DNA of 64,000 nucleotides, taken from contig JAEWZX010000037.1 of the NCBI GenBank assembly GCA_023394965.1, positions 1 to 64,000 of the forward strand, given 5' to 3'. Of the stretch, positions 27,168 through 35,515 are shown one piece after another. This stretch comes from Pseudomonadota bacterium (GTDB lineage Bacteria > Pseudomonadota > Alphaproteobacteria > Sphingomonadales > Sphingomonadaceae). The notes under the pieces are model-generated. The model was not told the DNA's origin and ran no database searches. It saw only the letters and a program-made list of their open reading frames with translations. The position numbers were made by a program, and so were the translations under genes. Numbering within the stretch: the first letter of the stretch is position 1; every line of letters begins with the position of its first letter.

Positions 27168-27746
27168 TCAAAGCAGGTGGGGGAAAGCCGTTTCCGCAAT
27201 CACCCACCCGCCGATTGCCAGGAACAGCAAGGCTGCGGTGATCCGCACCGCCTTCAGCGACACACGCTCCACGATCGCGGTGCCGAAATAAACCGCCGGG
27301 ACATTTGCCAGCATCATGCCCAGCGTCGTGCCCAGCGTGACCATTGTGACATCCTGGAACTGCGCCCCCAGGGCGATCGTGGCCACCTGCGTCTTGTCTC
27401 CGATCTCGACGATGAAAAATGCAATCGCGGTCGTCAGGAATGCGCCGAACCGTGGAGCCTTGGGTTCTTCATCGTCGTCCAGCTTGTCGGGAACGAGCGT
27501 CCAGAGAGCCATGGCAATGAAGCTGACCCCCACGGCATAGCGGAACCATTGCCCTTCCAGCAGATTGGCAACCGACTGTCCGATGAAAGCGGCGATGCCG
27601 TGATTGGCAAGGGTCGCCACCAATATGCCCAGGATGATGGGCAGGGGTTTGCGAAACCTCGTCGCCAGGACGATGGCGAGCAGCATTGTCTTGTCGCCGA
27701 TTTCGGCCAGCGCGACCACGGCGGTGGAGGTGAGAATGGCTTCCAC
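27168..27746 (-). CDS. TMEM165/GDT1-family cation exporter
   Basis: 192 aa, six predicted transmembrane helices in two repeats. Each repeat has the signature E-x-G-D-K-T: ALAEIGDKTMLLA near the N-terminus and IVEIGDKTQVATIAL in the second half. These acidic residues bind Mn2+ or Ca2+; bacterial members export manganese. The start is GTG at 27746 with GGAG 9 bases upstream. A long hairpin in its leader is listed separately. Confidence 0.92.
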   Translation of the reverse strand: MEAILTSTAVVALAEIGDKTMLLAIVLATRFRKPLPIILGILVATLANHGIAAFIGQSVANLLEGQWFRYAVGVSFIAMALWTLVPDKLDDDEEPKAPRFGAFLTTAIAFFIVEIGDKTQVATIALGAQFQDVTMVTLGTTLGMMLANVPAVYFGTAIVERVSLKAVRITAALLFLAIGGWVIAETAFPHLL

Positions 27747-27769
27747 AGGATATCTCCGGGCCGGGCTTC

Positions 27770-27830
27770 AAGACTGCAACGACACCCGACCTCCCGCCCG
27801 GCCGGACGGAAGTCAGGTGTCATTGGTCTT
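27770..27830 (-). promoter_or_regulatory. Structured 5' leader of the TMEM165-family gene
   Basis: On the minus-strand transcript, GACACCUGACUUCC (27821-27808) pairs with GGAGGUCGGGUGUC (27794-27781). That is a 14-bp stem in which two positions are G-U. On the plus strand the same positions would be C-A mismatches, so the fold is specific to the strand of the gene. An outer AAGAC/GUCUU pair (27830-27826 with 27774-27770) closes it. It ends 24 bases before the GTG start. It does not show the GGGGAGUAG core of the yybP-ykoY manganese riboswitch. A metal-responsive leader is inference. Confidence 0.5.
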
Positions 27831-28066
27831 GCCCGAACGGATATGCTCGAACCCCTGCGCCACGACCTCTCGGCCGAGTATGTTGACGCGAAGGAACCGC
27901 ATGCGAATGCGGTGGGCTACTCCCCAGATGACGGGCGGGCGCTAGCAGCGGCAGGGCGGGTATGCAAGGCTGGCCGGGGCCGTGCCGCGGTCATTACGGG
28001 CTTTCCTACCTGTCTGCAGACGTGCCAGCATCCTCGCCATGTTCGCCTTATCCCGCCAGCACTGTG

Positions 28067-28110
28067 AAAAGCCGCCGCGGGACAAGGTTTATCCCGCGGC
28101 GGCTTTTTTG
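28067..28110. terminator. Strong bidirectional terminator downstream of msrA
   Basis: Stem AAAAGCCGCCGCGGGA (28067-28082) / TCCCGCGGCGGCTTTT (28092-28107), 16 bp and perfect. The plus strand continues in T6; the minus strand ends in TTTT. It terminates msrA on the minus strand, and on the plus strand any transcript entering from 27850-28066. Confidence 0.85.
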
Positions 28111-28182
28111 GTCTTGGACAGTGTAACACCCGGTCCATGTTTCAGCCTTGCGGCTGCGAAGCTGAACAGGTGGACGGACGAA

Positions 28183-28719
28183 TCAGGCGTCTTCCTTGAG
28201 GTACTTCTGGAAGCTCTTGCGCAGCTTCATCAGCTTGGGCGGGATTACGGCCAGGCAGTAAGGGTTACGCTGGCCTTCGCCTTCCCAGTATTCCTGATGG
28301 TAATCCTCCGCCGGATACCATTCGCCGCTCTCGATAGTGGTCACGGCGTTCTGGCCGGGATGTTCCTCGTCCCACCGCGCGATGGCCGCCTTCGCTTCCT
28401 CTTCCTGCCCGTCGAGCGGGAAGATGGCGCTGCGGTACTGGGTGCCCACATCGTTGCCTTGGCGGTTCAACTGGGTCGGGTCGTGCGTGCCCAAAAACAC
28501 GTCGTAAAGCTGGGCAAGGGTGATCCGGTCGTCGTCGAACGTCACCCGCACCCCTTCGGCATGGCCGGTATTGCCGGTGCAGACCTCTTTGTAGGTCGGG
28601 TGCGGCTGATGCCCGCCGATATATCCACTCTCCACCGCGCTCACGCCGATCACGTCTTTCATCACCGCTTCGGTGCACCAGAAGCACCCGCCAGCAACGA
28701 TCGCCTGCTGTTCTGCCAT
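28183..28719 (-). CDS. msrA: Peptide-methionine (S)-S-oxide reductase
   Basis: 178 aa. The active-site motif GCFWCTEAVM is near the N-terminus, and SGYIGGHQPHPTYKEVCTGNTGHAE is the family core (shown here across residues about 34-58). EDYHQEYW lies near the C-terminus. The ATG at 28719 has AAGGAG 9 bases upstream; upstream in-frame ATGs are unlikely. It repairs methionine-S-sulfoxide and complements MsrB at 13 kb. Confidence 0.95.
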   Translation of the reverse strand: MAEQQAIVAGGCFWCTEAVMKDVIGVSAVESGYIGGHQPHPTYKEVCTGNTGHAEGVRVTFDDDRITLAQLYDVFLGTHDPTQLNRQGNDVGTQYRSAIFPLDGQEEEAKAAIARWDEEHPGQNAVTTIESGEWYPAEDYHQEYWEGEGQRNPYCLAVIPPKLMKLRKSFQKYLKEDA

Positions 28720-28824
28720 GTCGTCAAACTCCTTGTTGGACATACAGATAGGAATCCATCCCCCGCTTGTCATCGTGTGGCCGCACGTGCAGGACATGGC
28801 CCATCAAATCGAGGGAGAGATCCG

Positions 28825-29676
28825 ATGCGTTACCTGCTCGCCGTCACAGCACTGGCCTTCGCCGTTCCTGCCGTTGCGGATGATCATGATCTGCCCGATC
28901 CCGCCGTCTTCGAAGCAAGCCATGCCGAAGCGCTGTCCGGCGCGATCAATCACCCCAGCCGCGCGGATGATCGCGCGCGGGACCAGTTCCGCCATCCGTC
29001 CGAAACGCTCGCCTTCTTCCGCGTCGCGCCGGACATGAAGGTGGGCGAATATGCCCCCGGTGGCGGCTGGTACACGCGCGTGCTCGGCCATTATCTTGGC
29101 GGCGAAGGCAAGCTCGTCGGCCTCTATTACGATCCCGCCAGCGGGCCTTTCGATGAAGAAGCGCAGCAACGTATCCGTGCCGGTGCGGCAGGCTTTCCTG
29201 CCGAGGCCGCCGAATTCACAGGGCTGCCCGCAGACCATTTCTCCGCCATGACGCTCGACGCGGTGCCGCAGGGCGAAGCAGGCACATTCGACCGTATCCT
29301 TGTCATCCGCATGCTGCACAACATGATGCGCTGGAACAATGCCGACAGCGAAATCAAGGCCATGCGCGGCCTGCTCAAGCCTGACGGTATGCTCGGCATC
29401 GTTCAGCACCGCGCCCCGGCGGATGCCAGCGCCGATTATGCCAATGGATCGAAAGGCTATCTGCGGCAGGACGATGTCGTTGGTTTCGTAGAGGCGCTCG
29501 GTTTCGAATTCGTTGGCAGCAGCGAAGTGAATGGCAATCCGCGCGATCCGGCCAATTGGGAAGGCGGCGTGTGGATGATGCCGCCAAGCCTGGGAGGCGA
29601 TGATGCGATGGATGCGAAAACGCGCGACCTGGGCGAAAGCGATCGCATGACGCTGCTGTTTCGCAAGCGGCCCTGA
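28825..29676 (+). CDS. Secreted methyltransferase-like protein (COG4798 type)
   Basis: 283 aa. A clear signal peptide (MRYLLAVTALAFAVPAVADD) is followed by a class I Rossmann-like domain: VGEYAPGGGWYTRVLGHYL stands in for SAM motif I, and FDRILVIRMLHNMMRW for motif IV. Homologues are annotated as predicted methyltransferases, but export makes a SAM-dependent reaction puzzling. The GAGGGAGA site precedes the ATG. The upstream part of the open frame runs through a terminator and is not coding. Confidence 0.82.
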   Translation: MRYLLAVTALAFAVPAVADDHDLPDPAVFEASHAEALSGAINHPSRADDRARDQFRHPSETLAFFRVAPDMKVGEYAPGGGWYTRVLGHYLGGEGKLVGLYYDPASGPFDEEAQQRIRAGAAGFPAEAAEFTGLPADHFSAMTLDAVPQGEAGTFDRILVIRMLHNMMRWNNADSEIKAMRGLLKPDGMLGIVQHRAPADASADYANGSKGYLRQDDVVGFVEALGFEFVGSSEVNGNPRDPANWEGGVWMMPPSLGGDDAMDAKTRDLGESDRMTLLFRKRP

Positions 29677-29757
29677 CCGGATCGTGCCTGTCAGCCAATG
29701 TTCAGGCGCGCAGGTGCAACTCCTCGATGTTATGTTGTTACATTGGGGAATGGATAT

Positions 29758-30522
29758 ATGATCAAGGCTTGGACATCGCTGTTTGCCCTGCCGCTGGCAA
29801 TCGCCGGCTGCACCGATCGCGCCGACGATGCTCGCGGGGTGGATCACGGCGAAACGCTGTTATCCGTCAGTGCCAGCGGGCAGGCGGAAAGCCGTCCGGA
29901 CCGCGCCCAGTTCGAAGCGGGGGTGGAAACCTGGGCCCGCACGGCGAAAGAGGCGAGCAAGGCCAATCAGGAAAAGATCGCCGAAATCGTCGGCGCGCTG
30001 GCCGAACTCGGCGTGGCGGAAAAAGACATCCAGACGCGTGCCGTGACTGTGCGACGTATCGACTGGGGCGAACGCAAAGGCCAGTTTCAGGCGGGCAATG
30101 TCGTCGAAGTGACGCTGCGCGATCCTGCCAGGGCAGGCGATGCGGTGGCTGCTGCGACCGAGGCAGGGGCCAATATTGTGGCGGGGCCCAATCTGTCGAT
30201 GACCGATCCCGAAGCGACGGCCAACCTCGCCTATGCCGATGCCTATAAGGCGGCGCGCAAGCGCGCGGAAGCCTATGCCGAAGCAGCAGGGATGGAAGTC
30301 AGCCGCGTACTCTATATCCGCGATGCCGGCGGGCAGCAGGGGCAGACCTGGCTTCGCGGCGCGGAGGCTATGGCCGATAGCGCGGCGATCCGCACCCAGA
30401 GCGCTGCGCCGCCACCTCCTGTATCGCCGCCTCCGCCCGTAAATCTTTCGCCTTCCATGATGGTCGGGACGACGCACAGCAACGTCTACATCCAGGTGGA
30501 CTTCGCCCTGCGGGAGAAATAG
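29758..30522 (+). CDS. SIMPL (DUF541) lipoprotein
   Basis: 254 aa. Signal peptide with lipobox LAIAGC, so probably lipid-anchored in the periplasm. The SIMPL domain covers the rest: VSASGQAESRPDRAQFEAGV at the start and the repeated Ala-rich helices KAARKRAEAYAEAAGM later. A Pro-rich run (APPPPVSPPPPVN) precedes the last strand. Members include BP26/OMP28 of Brucella; role is largely unknown. The ATG at 29758 with upstream GGGGAA is preferred over 29698. It may be cotranscribed with aguB 9 bases downstream. Confidence 0.88.
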   Translation: MIKAWTSLFALPLAIAGCTDRADDARGVDHGETLLSVSASGQAESRPDRAQFEAGVETWARTAKEASKANQEKIAEIVGALAELGVAEKDIQTRAVTVRRIDWGERKGQFQAGNVVEVTLRDPARAGDAVAAATEAGANIVAGPNLSMTDPEATANLAYADAYKAARKRAEAYAEAAGMEVSRVLYIRDAGGQQGQTWLRGAEAMADSAAIRTQSAAPPPPVSPPPPVNLSPSMMVGTTHSNVYIQVDFALREK

Positions 30523-30531
30523 GGCGACCGC

Positions 30532-31395
30532 ATGAGAGAACTGACCGTCGCCGTCCTGCAGTTGCCACTTGCCCGTCCCCAGGCAGCGGACAATATTGCC
30601 GCTGTATCGGCATTGGTGGAGGAAGCCGCTGGTCGCGGGGCACAGGTGATCCTGCCGCCAGAACTGTTCGCTGGCGAATACTTCTGCCGCGAAGAGGAAG
30701 AAGAGCTCTTCGCACTGGCGCACCCTCTGGCGGAAAGCCCGAGCGTGCTGGCAATGCGGGAGCTTGCTGGGCGGCTGGGGGTGGCAATCCCGACCAGTTT
30801 CTTCGAACGCGATGGGCAGCACTACTACAACACGCTCGCCATGATCGGTCCCGATGGCGGGATAATGGGGACCTATCGCAAGAGCCACATTCCCGACGGC
30901 CCCGGCTATGAAGAGAAATACTACTTCCGGCCGGGCAATGACGGGTTCAAGGTGTGGGACGTTTTCGGCGCTCGTGTCGGGGTCGGCATTTGCTGGGATC
31001 AATGGTATCCCGAATGCGCCCGCGTGATGGCGCTGCAGGGGGCCGAAGTGCTGTTCTATCCCACCGCGATCGGTTCCGAGCCGTACGATGCAGATCTCGA
31101 TACCAGCCGCATGTGGCGTCGTGCGATGATCGGACATGCCGTATCCAACTGCATGCCCGTCTGCGCTGCCAACCGAATCGGTCACGAAGGCCCAGCGGAT
31201 CGACAGCAGAGCTTTTACGGCCACAGCTTCATAAGCGACGAGTGGGGCGATCTGATCGAGGAATTTGATGGCTCGTCAGAAGGTGTGCTCGTGACCACAC
31301 TCGATCTCGATCGCGCTAGAAAGCATCGTGCCGGCATGGGTTTCTTCCGCGACCGGCGACCGCAGCTTTATGGGCGTATCTGCCAGGACATCTGA
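30532..31395 (+). CDS. aguB: N-carbamoylputrescine amidase
   Basis: 287 aa, nitrilase superfamily. The catalytic triad is visible: Glu in LPPELFAGEYF, Lys in YRKSHIPDGPGY and Cys in GICWDQWYPE. The last motif and the length are those of AguB, which converts N-carbamoylputrescine to putrescine, CO2 and ammonia. No agmatine deiminase (aguA) gene is in the window, so the partner step is encoded elsewhere. Confidence 0.92.
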   Translation: MRELTVAVLQLPLARPQAADNIAAVSALVEEAAGRGAQVILPPELFAGEYFCREEEEELFALAHPLAESPSVLAMRELAGRLGVAIPTSFFERDGQHYYNTLAMIGPDGGIMGTYRKSHIPDGPGYEEKYYFRPGNDGFKVWDVFGARVGVGICWDQWYPECARVMALQGAEVLFYPTAIGSEPYDADLDTSRMWRRAMIGHAVSNCMPVCAANRIGHEGPADRQQSFYGHSFISDEWGDLIEEFDGSSEGVLVTTLDLDRARKHRAGMGFFRDRRPQLYGRICQDI

Positions 31396-31450
31396 TTGAC
31401 ACCGGCTCTGTCGATTCCCTGGTTGCGGGGCTGTTAAGGATGGCTCGTTG

Positions 31451-31942
31451 ATGGCGTCTGGCAAGCATTGCTATCTGATCGCACTCGGCTCGAACCGGCG
31501 GCTGCCCAATGTCGGCAGTCCACGCGCCGTGCTGGATGCTGCGGTCGCAGAACTTGGGCGTCAGGGCTGGCAGGTCGAAGCGGTCTCCCGTTGGATTGAC
31601 AGCATTCCGCTTGGTCCTTCGCTCAGGCGCTACGCCAATGGCGCGGCAATCATTGCCGGAGACCTTGATCCGCTCGGTGCGCTGGAAAACCTGCAGTCGA
31701 TAGAAGCACGGTTCGGAAGAGAGCGGCGCGGCCAGCGATGGCGTTCACGAACACTGGATCTTGATATCGTGTTGTGGAACGGAGGCGCCTGGCATTCTTC
31801 TCGCCTTACCGTCCCGCATCCGCAGTTTCGTCAACGCAGCTTCGTCCTAGGTCCCTGTGCCGAGATCGCCCCTAAATGGCGTGACCCTGTTTCCGGCTGG
31901 ACGGTGCGCCAGCTTGCAAAGCGAACTTTTTCCCAAGCTTAG
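31451..31942 (+). CDS. folK: 6-hydroxymethyl-7,8-dihydropterin pyrophosphokinase
   Basis: 163 aa. It transfers pyrophosphate from ATP to hydroxymethyldihydropterin in folate synthesis. IALGSNRRLP is the N-terminal pterin motif. RRGQRWRSRTLDLDIVLW holds the Arg and the two Mg-binding Asp residues (D-L-D). VPHPQFRQRSFVLGP is the C-terminal signature. ATG at 31451 follows a TTG at 31448; GGATGG is just upstream. Confidence 0.92.
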   Translation: MASGKHCYLIALGSNRRLPNVGSPRAVLDAAVAELGRQGWQVEAVSRWIDSIPLGPSLRRYANGAAIIAGDLDPLGALENLQSIEARFGRERRGQRWRSRTLDLDIVLWNGGAWHSSRLTVPHPQFRQRSFVLGPCAEIAPKWRDPVSGWTVRQLAKRTFSQA

Positions 31943-31964
31943 TCGCACTTGCCACATCACCCGC

Positions 31965-31993
31965 TTGACCACCCGGCAGCGCGCCCCTAGGTG
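31965..31993 (+). promoter_or_regulatory. Probable tRNA-Lys promoter
   Basis: TTGACC (31965-31970), a 17-base spacer and TAGGTG (31988-31993) lie 14 bases before the tRNA. The -35 is near-consensus and the -10 is weak, which is common for alphaproteobacterial stable RNA promoters. Confidence 0.45.
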
Positions 31994-32005
31994 GCACGCC
32001 GTGGT

Positions 32006-32082
<77 letters not shown>

Positions 32083-32138
32083 CCACGATCCGCACCGAGG
32101 CCGGAGTGCCGGCACCAACTATCCGGAGCCGCCATCCC

Positions 32139-33251
32139 ATGAAAACCCGTGCCGCCGTCGCCTTCGCCCCGAAGCAGCCGCTTGAAATCGTGGAGCTCGA
32201 TCTGGAGGGCCCCAAAGCCGGCGAAGTGCTTGTAGAAATCATGGCAACCGGCATCTGCCACACCGATGCCTACACGCTCGACGGTCTCGACAGCGAAGGG
32301 ATATTCCCCAGCGTGCTGGGCCATGAAGGCGCCGGGATCGTGCGCGAAGTCGGCGCCGGGGTTACCAGCGTTGTGCCCGGCGACCATGTGATCCCGCTCT
32401 ACACCCCAGAATGCCGTCAATGTAAAAGCTGCCTTTCTGGCAAGACCAACCTGTGCACCGCGATCCGGGCGACTCAGGGCAAGGGGCTGATGCCCGACGG
32501 CACTACGCGCTTTTCCTACAAGGGTGAGCCGATTTTCCACTATATGGGGTGTTCGACCTTCTCGAATTTCACCGTCCTTCCCGAAATCGCGGTCGCCAAG
32601 ATTCGCGAAGACGCACCGTTCAAAACCAGTTGTTACATCGGCTGCGGCGTTACTACAGGTGTCGGGGCGGTGACCAACACGGCCAAGGTCCAGGTTGGCG
32701 ACAATGTCGTGGTCTTCGGTCTCGGCGGTATCGGGCTCAACGTCATTCAGGGCGCGCGGCTTGCGGGCGCCGGCATGATCGTCGGCATCGACATCAATTC
32801 TGACCGTGAGGAATGGGGCCGGAAGTTCGGCATGACGCACTTCCTCAACACGAAGGGCATGAGTCGCGACGAGGTGGTCGCCAAAGTCGTCGAAATGACA
32901 AGCGGCGGGGCTGACTACACCTTCGATTGCACTGGCAACACCGAAGTCATGCGCACCGCGCTAGAGGCGTGCCATCGCGGCTGGGGCACCAGCATCGTCA
33001 TCGGCGTGGCCGAAGCGGGCAAGGAAATCTCCACTCGCCCGTTCCAGTTGGTGACTGGTCGCAACTGGCGCGGTACTGCCTTCGGCGGGGCCAAGGGGCG
33101 GACCGATGTGCCCAAAATCGTCGATTGGTACATGGATGGGAAGATCGATATCGACCCGATGATCACTCACGTCCTGAGCCTTGAGGAGATCAACAAGGGG
33201 TTCGACCTGATGCATGCAGGCGAAAGTATCCGCAGCGTGGTGGTGTTCTGA
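32139..33251 (+). CDS. frmA: S-(hydroxymethyl)glutathione dehydrogenase / class III alcohol dehydrogenase
   Basis: 370 aa, the canonical length. It oxidises S-hydroxymethylglutathione to S-formylglutathione with NAD+. Catalytic zinc ligands are in GICHTDAYT and GHEGAGIV; the structural zinc is bound by CRQCKSC and a following Cys in the C-x2-C-x2-C-x7-C lobe. The NAD-binding loop is GLGGIGLNVI. The ATG at 32139 matches the family start; the frame opens at 32106. First gene of frmA-scoA-scoB-fghA. Confidence 0.95.
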   Translation: MKTRAAVAFAPKQPLEIVELDLEGPKAGEVLVEIMATGICHTDAYTLDGLDSEGIFPSVLGHEGAGIVREVGAGVTSVVPGDHVIPLYTPECRQCKSCLSGKTNLCTAIRATQGKGLMPDGTTRFSYKGEPIFHYMGCSTFSNFTVLPEIAVAKIREDAPFKTSCYIGCGVTTGVGAVTNTAKVQVGDNVVVFGLGGIGLNVIQGARLAGAGMIVGIDINSDREEWGRKFGMTHFLNTKGMSRDEVVAKVVEMTSGGADYTFDCTGNTEVMRTALEACHRGWGTSIVIGVAEAGKEISTRPFQLVTGRNWRGTAFGGAKGRTDVPKIVDWYMDGKIDIDPMITHVLSLEEINKGFDLMHAGESIRSVVVF

Positions 33252-33976
33252 TGGCGGGTAAAATATATTCTGATGCCGCAGCAGCGCTCGATGGCGTTCT
33301 TCATGACGATATGCTGATCGCCAGCGGCGGCTTTGGTCTCTGCGGGATTCCCGAGCGCCTGCTGACCGCGATCCGCGACAGTGGAGTGAAGAACCTCACC
33401 TTTGCCAGCAACAATGCCGGTATCGACAATGAAGGCATCGGCATGCTGCTGCGGACGCAGCAGGTGAAGAAGATGATCTCGTCTTACGTCGGCGAGAACA
33501 AGGAGTTCGAACGCCAATTCCTCTCGGGCGAGCTCGAGGTCGAGTTCTGCCCGCAGGGCACGCTCGCCGAGCGCATGCGCGCTGGTGGAGCGGGTATTCC
33601 CGGGTTCTACACCAAGACCGGCGTTGGCACGCAGGTCGCCGAAGGGAAGGAGCACAAGGAGTTCGCCAATCGCGATGGGGTGGTGGAAACTTTCATCCTC
33701 GAGCGGGGCATCTTTGCCGACCTTTCGATCGTGAAGGCCTGGAAGGCCGACGAAACGGGTAACCTCGTCTTCCGTAAAACGGCACGCAATTTCAATCTGC
33801 CGGCGGCGACCTGCGGCAAGGTCTGCGTGGTTGAAGTAGAAGAGATAGTGCCTACGGGCAGCCTTGATCCCGACAGCATCCATCTGCCGGGTGTCTACGT
33901 CCAGCGTATGATCGTGGGCGCGCCTTACGACAAGAAGATTGAATTCGTGACGACCCGTGAGAGAGAGGCCATATAA
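33251..33976 (+). CDS. scoA: 3-oxoacid CoA-transferase subunit A
   Basis: 241 aa. GGFGLCGIPERL is the N-terminal motif of the A subunit, and SNNAGIDNEGIGMLL the following conserved loop. GGAGIPGFYTKTGVGT is characteristic of the SCOT/AtoD group. With subunit B it moves CoA between succinyl-CoA and a 3-oxoacid such as acetoacetate. The ATG shares its first base with the frmA stop (TGATG), and its end overlaps the next start by 1 base, so all are translationally coupled. Confidence 0.87.
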   Translation: MAGKIYSDAAAALDGVLHDDMLIASGGFGLCGIPERLLTAIRDSGVKNLTFASNNAGIDNEGIGMLLRTQQVKKMISSYVGENKEFERQFLSGELEVEFCPQGTLAERMRAGGAGIPGFYTKTGVGTQVAEGKEHKEFANRDGVVETFILERGIFADLSIVKAWKADETGNLVFRKTARNFNLPAATCGKVCVVEVEEIVPTGSLDPDSIHLPGVYVQRMIVGAPYDKKIEFVTTREREAI

Positions 33977-34617
33977 TGGGCTGGGATCGGAACCAAATGG
34001 CTGCCCGCGCGGCCCGTGAGCTGGAAGACGGGTATTACGTCAATCTCGGCATTGGCATCCCGACGCTGGTTGCCAACCACATTCCCGAAGGCATGCATGT
34101 GACGCTGCAGAGCGAGAATGGCATGCTCGGTATCGGACCTTTTCCCTATCCCGACGAGGTTGATGCCGACCTGATCAACGCAGGCAAGCAGACCATCAGC
34201 GAACTTCCGCACAGTGCCTATTTCGATAGCGCAGCGAGCTTTGCGATGATCCGCGGCGGCCACATCGACCTGACCGTACTGGGTGCTATGGAAGTCGCCG
34301 AGAATGGAGATATCGCCAACTGGATGATCCCGGGCAAAATGATCAAGGGTATGGGCGGTGCGATGGATCTCGTCGCCGGTGTGAAGAAGATCATCGTGGT
34401 GATGGAACACACGGCCAAGGACGGCAGCCCTAAGTTCATCCCAGCCTGCACTCTGCCGCTGACAGGGCAGAATGTGGTCGATATGATCGTCACCGACCTT
34501 GCTGTGTTTCAGCGGCTCGATCACGACAGCGCGTTCCGCCTGATCGAACTGGCGCCGGGCGTGACGGCGGAGGAAGTCGCCGAAAAGACGACGGCAAAAT
34601 ACGAAGTCGCGCTTTGA
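33976..34617 (+). CDS. scoB: 3-oxoacid CoA-transferase subunit B
   Basis: 213 aa. GIGIPTLVANHIPEG and the active-site SENGMLGIGPFP (Glu forms the enzyme-CoA thioester) identify subunit B. GGHIDLTVLGAMEV and GAMDLVAGVKKIIVVMEH are further family motifs. Acetoacetyl, 3-oxoadipyl and other substrates use the same fold, so the succinyl-CoA:acetoacetate name is the likeliest, not proven. It sits between the two formaldehyde-oxidation genes. Confidence 0.87.
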   Translation: MGWDRNQMAARAARELEDGYYVNLGIGIPTLVANHIPEGMHVTLQSENGMLGIGPFPYPDEVDADLINAGKQTISELPHSAYFDSAASFAMIRGGHIDLTVLGAMEVAENGDIANWMIPGKMIKGMGGAMDLVAGVKKIIVVMEHTAKDGSPKFIPACTLPLTGQNVVDMIVTDLAVFQRLDHDSAFRLIELAPGVTAEEVAEKTTAKYEVAL

Positions 34618-34619
34618 CC

Positions 34620-35465
34620 ATGGCTGCAGCGCTGGAGACGGTCGAGGAGCATCGCTGCCACGGCGGGGTGCAGGGTGTTTATCGCCATAACTCCAGCGCT
34701 ACCGGCACGCCGATGACTTTCTCCGTCTTCGTGCCCGAACATGAAGATGCTGCGAAGCTGCCGGTATTGTGGTTCCTTGCGGGCCTGACGTGTACCCATG
34801 CAAACGTTACCGAAAAGGGCGAGTATCGCGCCGCCTGTGCCGAGCACGGCGTGATCTTCGTCGCCCCTGATACCTCGCCCCGCGGCGAGGGCGTGCCCGA
34901 CCACGAAGGGTATGATTTCGGACAGGGCGCGGGCTTTTATGTCGACGCGACACAAGATCCATGGGCCGACCATTTCCAGATGAGCAGCTATGTCGAGCAG
35001 GAATTGCCTGCCTTGCTGGCCGACCATTTTCCGGTCGATATGGATCGGCAAGGCATCACTGGCCATTCGATGGGCGGTCATGGTGCGCTGACCGTGGGTT
35101 TGCGAAATCCTGCTCGTTTTCGGTCGATAAGTGCCTTTTCGCCTATCGTTAGCCCTCTGGCATGTCCGTGGGGAGAGAAGGCGCTGACCGGCTATCTCGG
35201 TTCCGACCGCGCAGCATGGCGGGAATACGACGCCTGCGCGCTCATTGAAGATGGCGCGCGGGTCGATGCGCTGCTGGTCGATCAGGGGCTAGCGGACGAT
35301 TTCCTCGAAAGCCAGCTCAAGACTGACTTGTTGGCGAAAGTGTGCGAGGCGACAGGCATTCCTGCCAATATCCGCATGCAGCCGGGCTATGACCACTCCT
35401 ATTACTTCATTTCGACGTTCCTGGCGGATCACGTCGCTTGGCATGCGGAACGCCTGCGCCGCTGA
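34620..35465 (+). CDS. fghA: S-formylglutathione hydrolase
   Basis: 281 aa esterase-D-type alpha/beta hydrolase that releases formate and glutathione from S-formylglutathione. FLAGLTCTHANVTEKG is the oxyanion-side motif. The nucleophile is in GHSMGGHGALT, and the catalytic His in GYDHSYYFISTF. A TTG at 34614 overlapping the scoB stop is an alternative start. It completes the GSH-dependent formaldehyde pathway begun by frmA. Confidence 0.94.
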   Translation: MAAALETVEEHRCHGGVQGVYRHNSSATGTPMTFSVFVPEHEDAAKLPVLWFLAGLTCTHANVTEKGEYRAACAEHGVIFVAPDTSPRGEGVPDHEGYDFGQGAGFYVDATQDPWADHFQMSSYVEQELPALLADHFPVDMDRQGITGHSMGGHGALTVGLRNPARFRSISAFSPIVSPLACPWGEKALTGYLGSDRAAWREYDACALIEDGARVDALLVDQGLADDFLESQLKTDLLAKVCEATGIPANIRMQPGYDHSYYFISTFLADHVAWHAERLRR

Positions 35466-35515
35466 TATCTCGGCAGTAACGGGATAATACCCGCATGCCC
35501 GCGCGTTGAAAAACC

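Larger units (their letters stand above)
27747..28182. other. Intergenic region before the TMEM165-family gene and after msrA
   Basis: 436 bases. It holds the leader hairpin at 27770-27830 and a strong bidirectional terminator at 28067-28110. A plus-strand frame (27842-28067, 74 codons) between them shows no domain or ribosome site and is probably chance. The plus-strand terminator has no obvious gene feeding it, which leaves room for a small RNA. Confidence 0.4.

Noticed and set aside
25856..27199. 447-codon minus-strand frame opposite rsmB
   Set aside because: A shadow of rsmB; the plus-strand protein has all catalytic motifs.
27747..27840. Canonical yybP-ykoY manganese riboswitch
   Set aside because: The conserved GGGGAGUAG core is not present, although a hairpin leader is.
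27842..28067. 74-codon plus-strand frame between the TMEM165-family gene and msrA
   Set aside because: No ribosome site, no motif, and it ends against a terminator; probably chance in GC-rich DNA.
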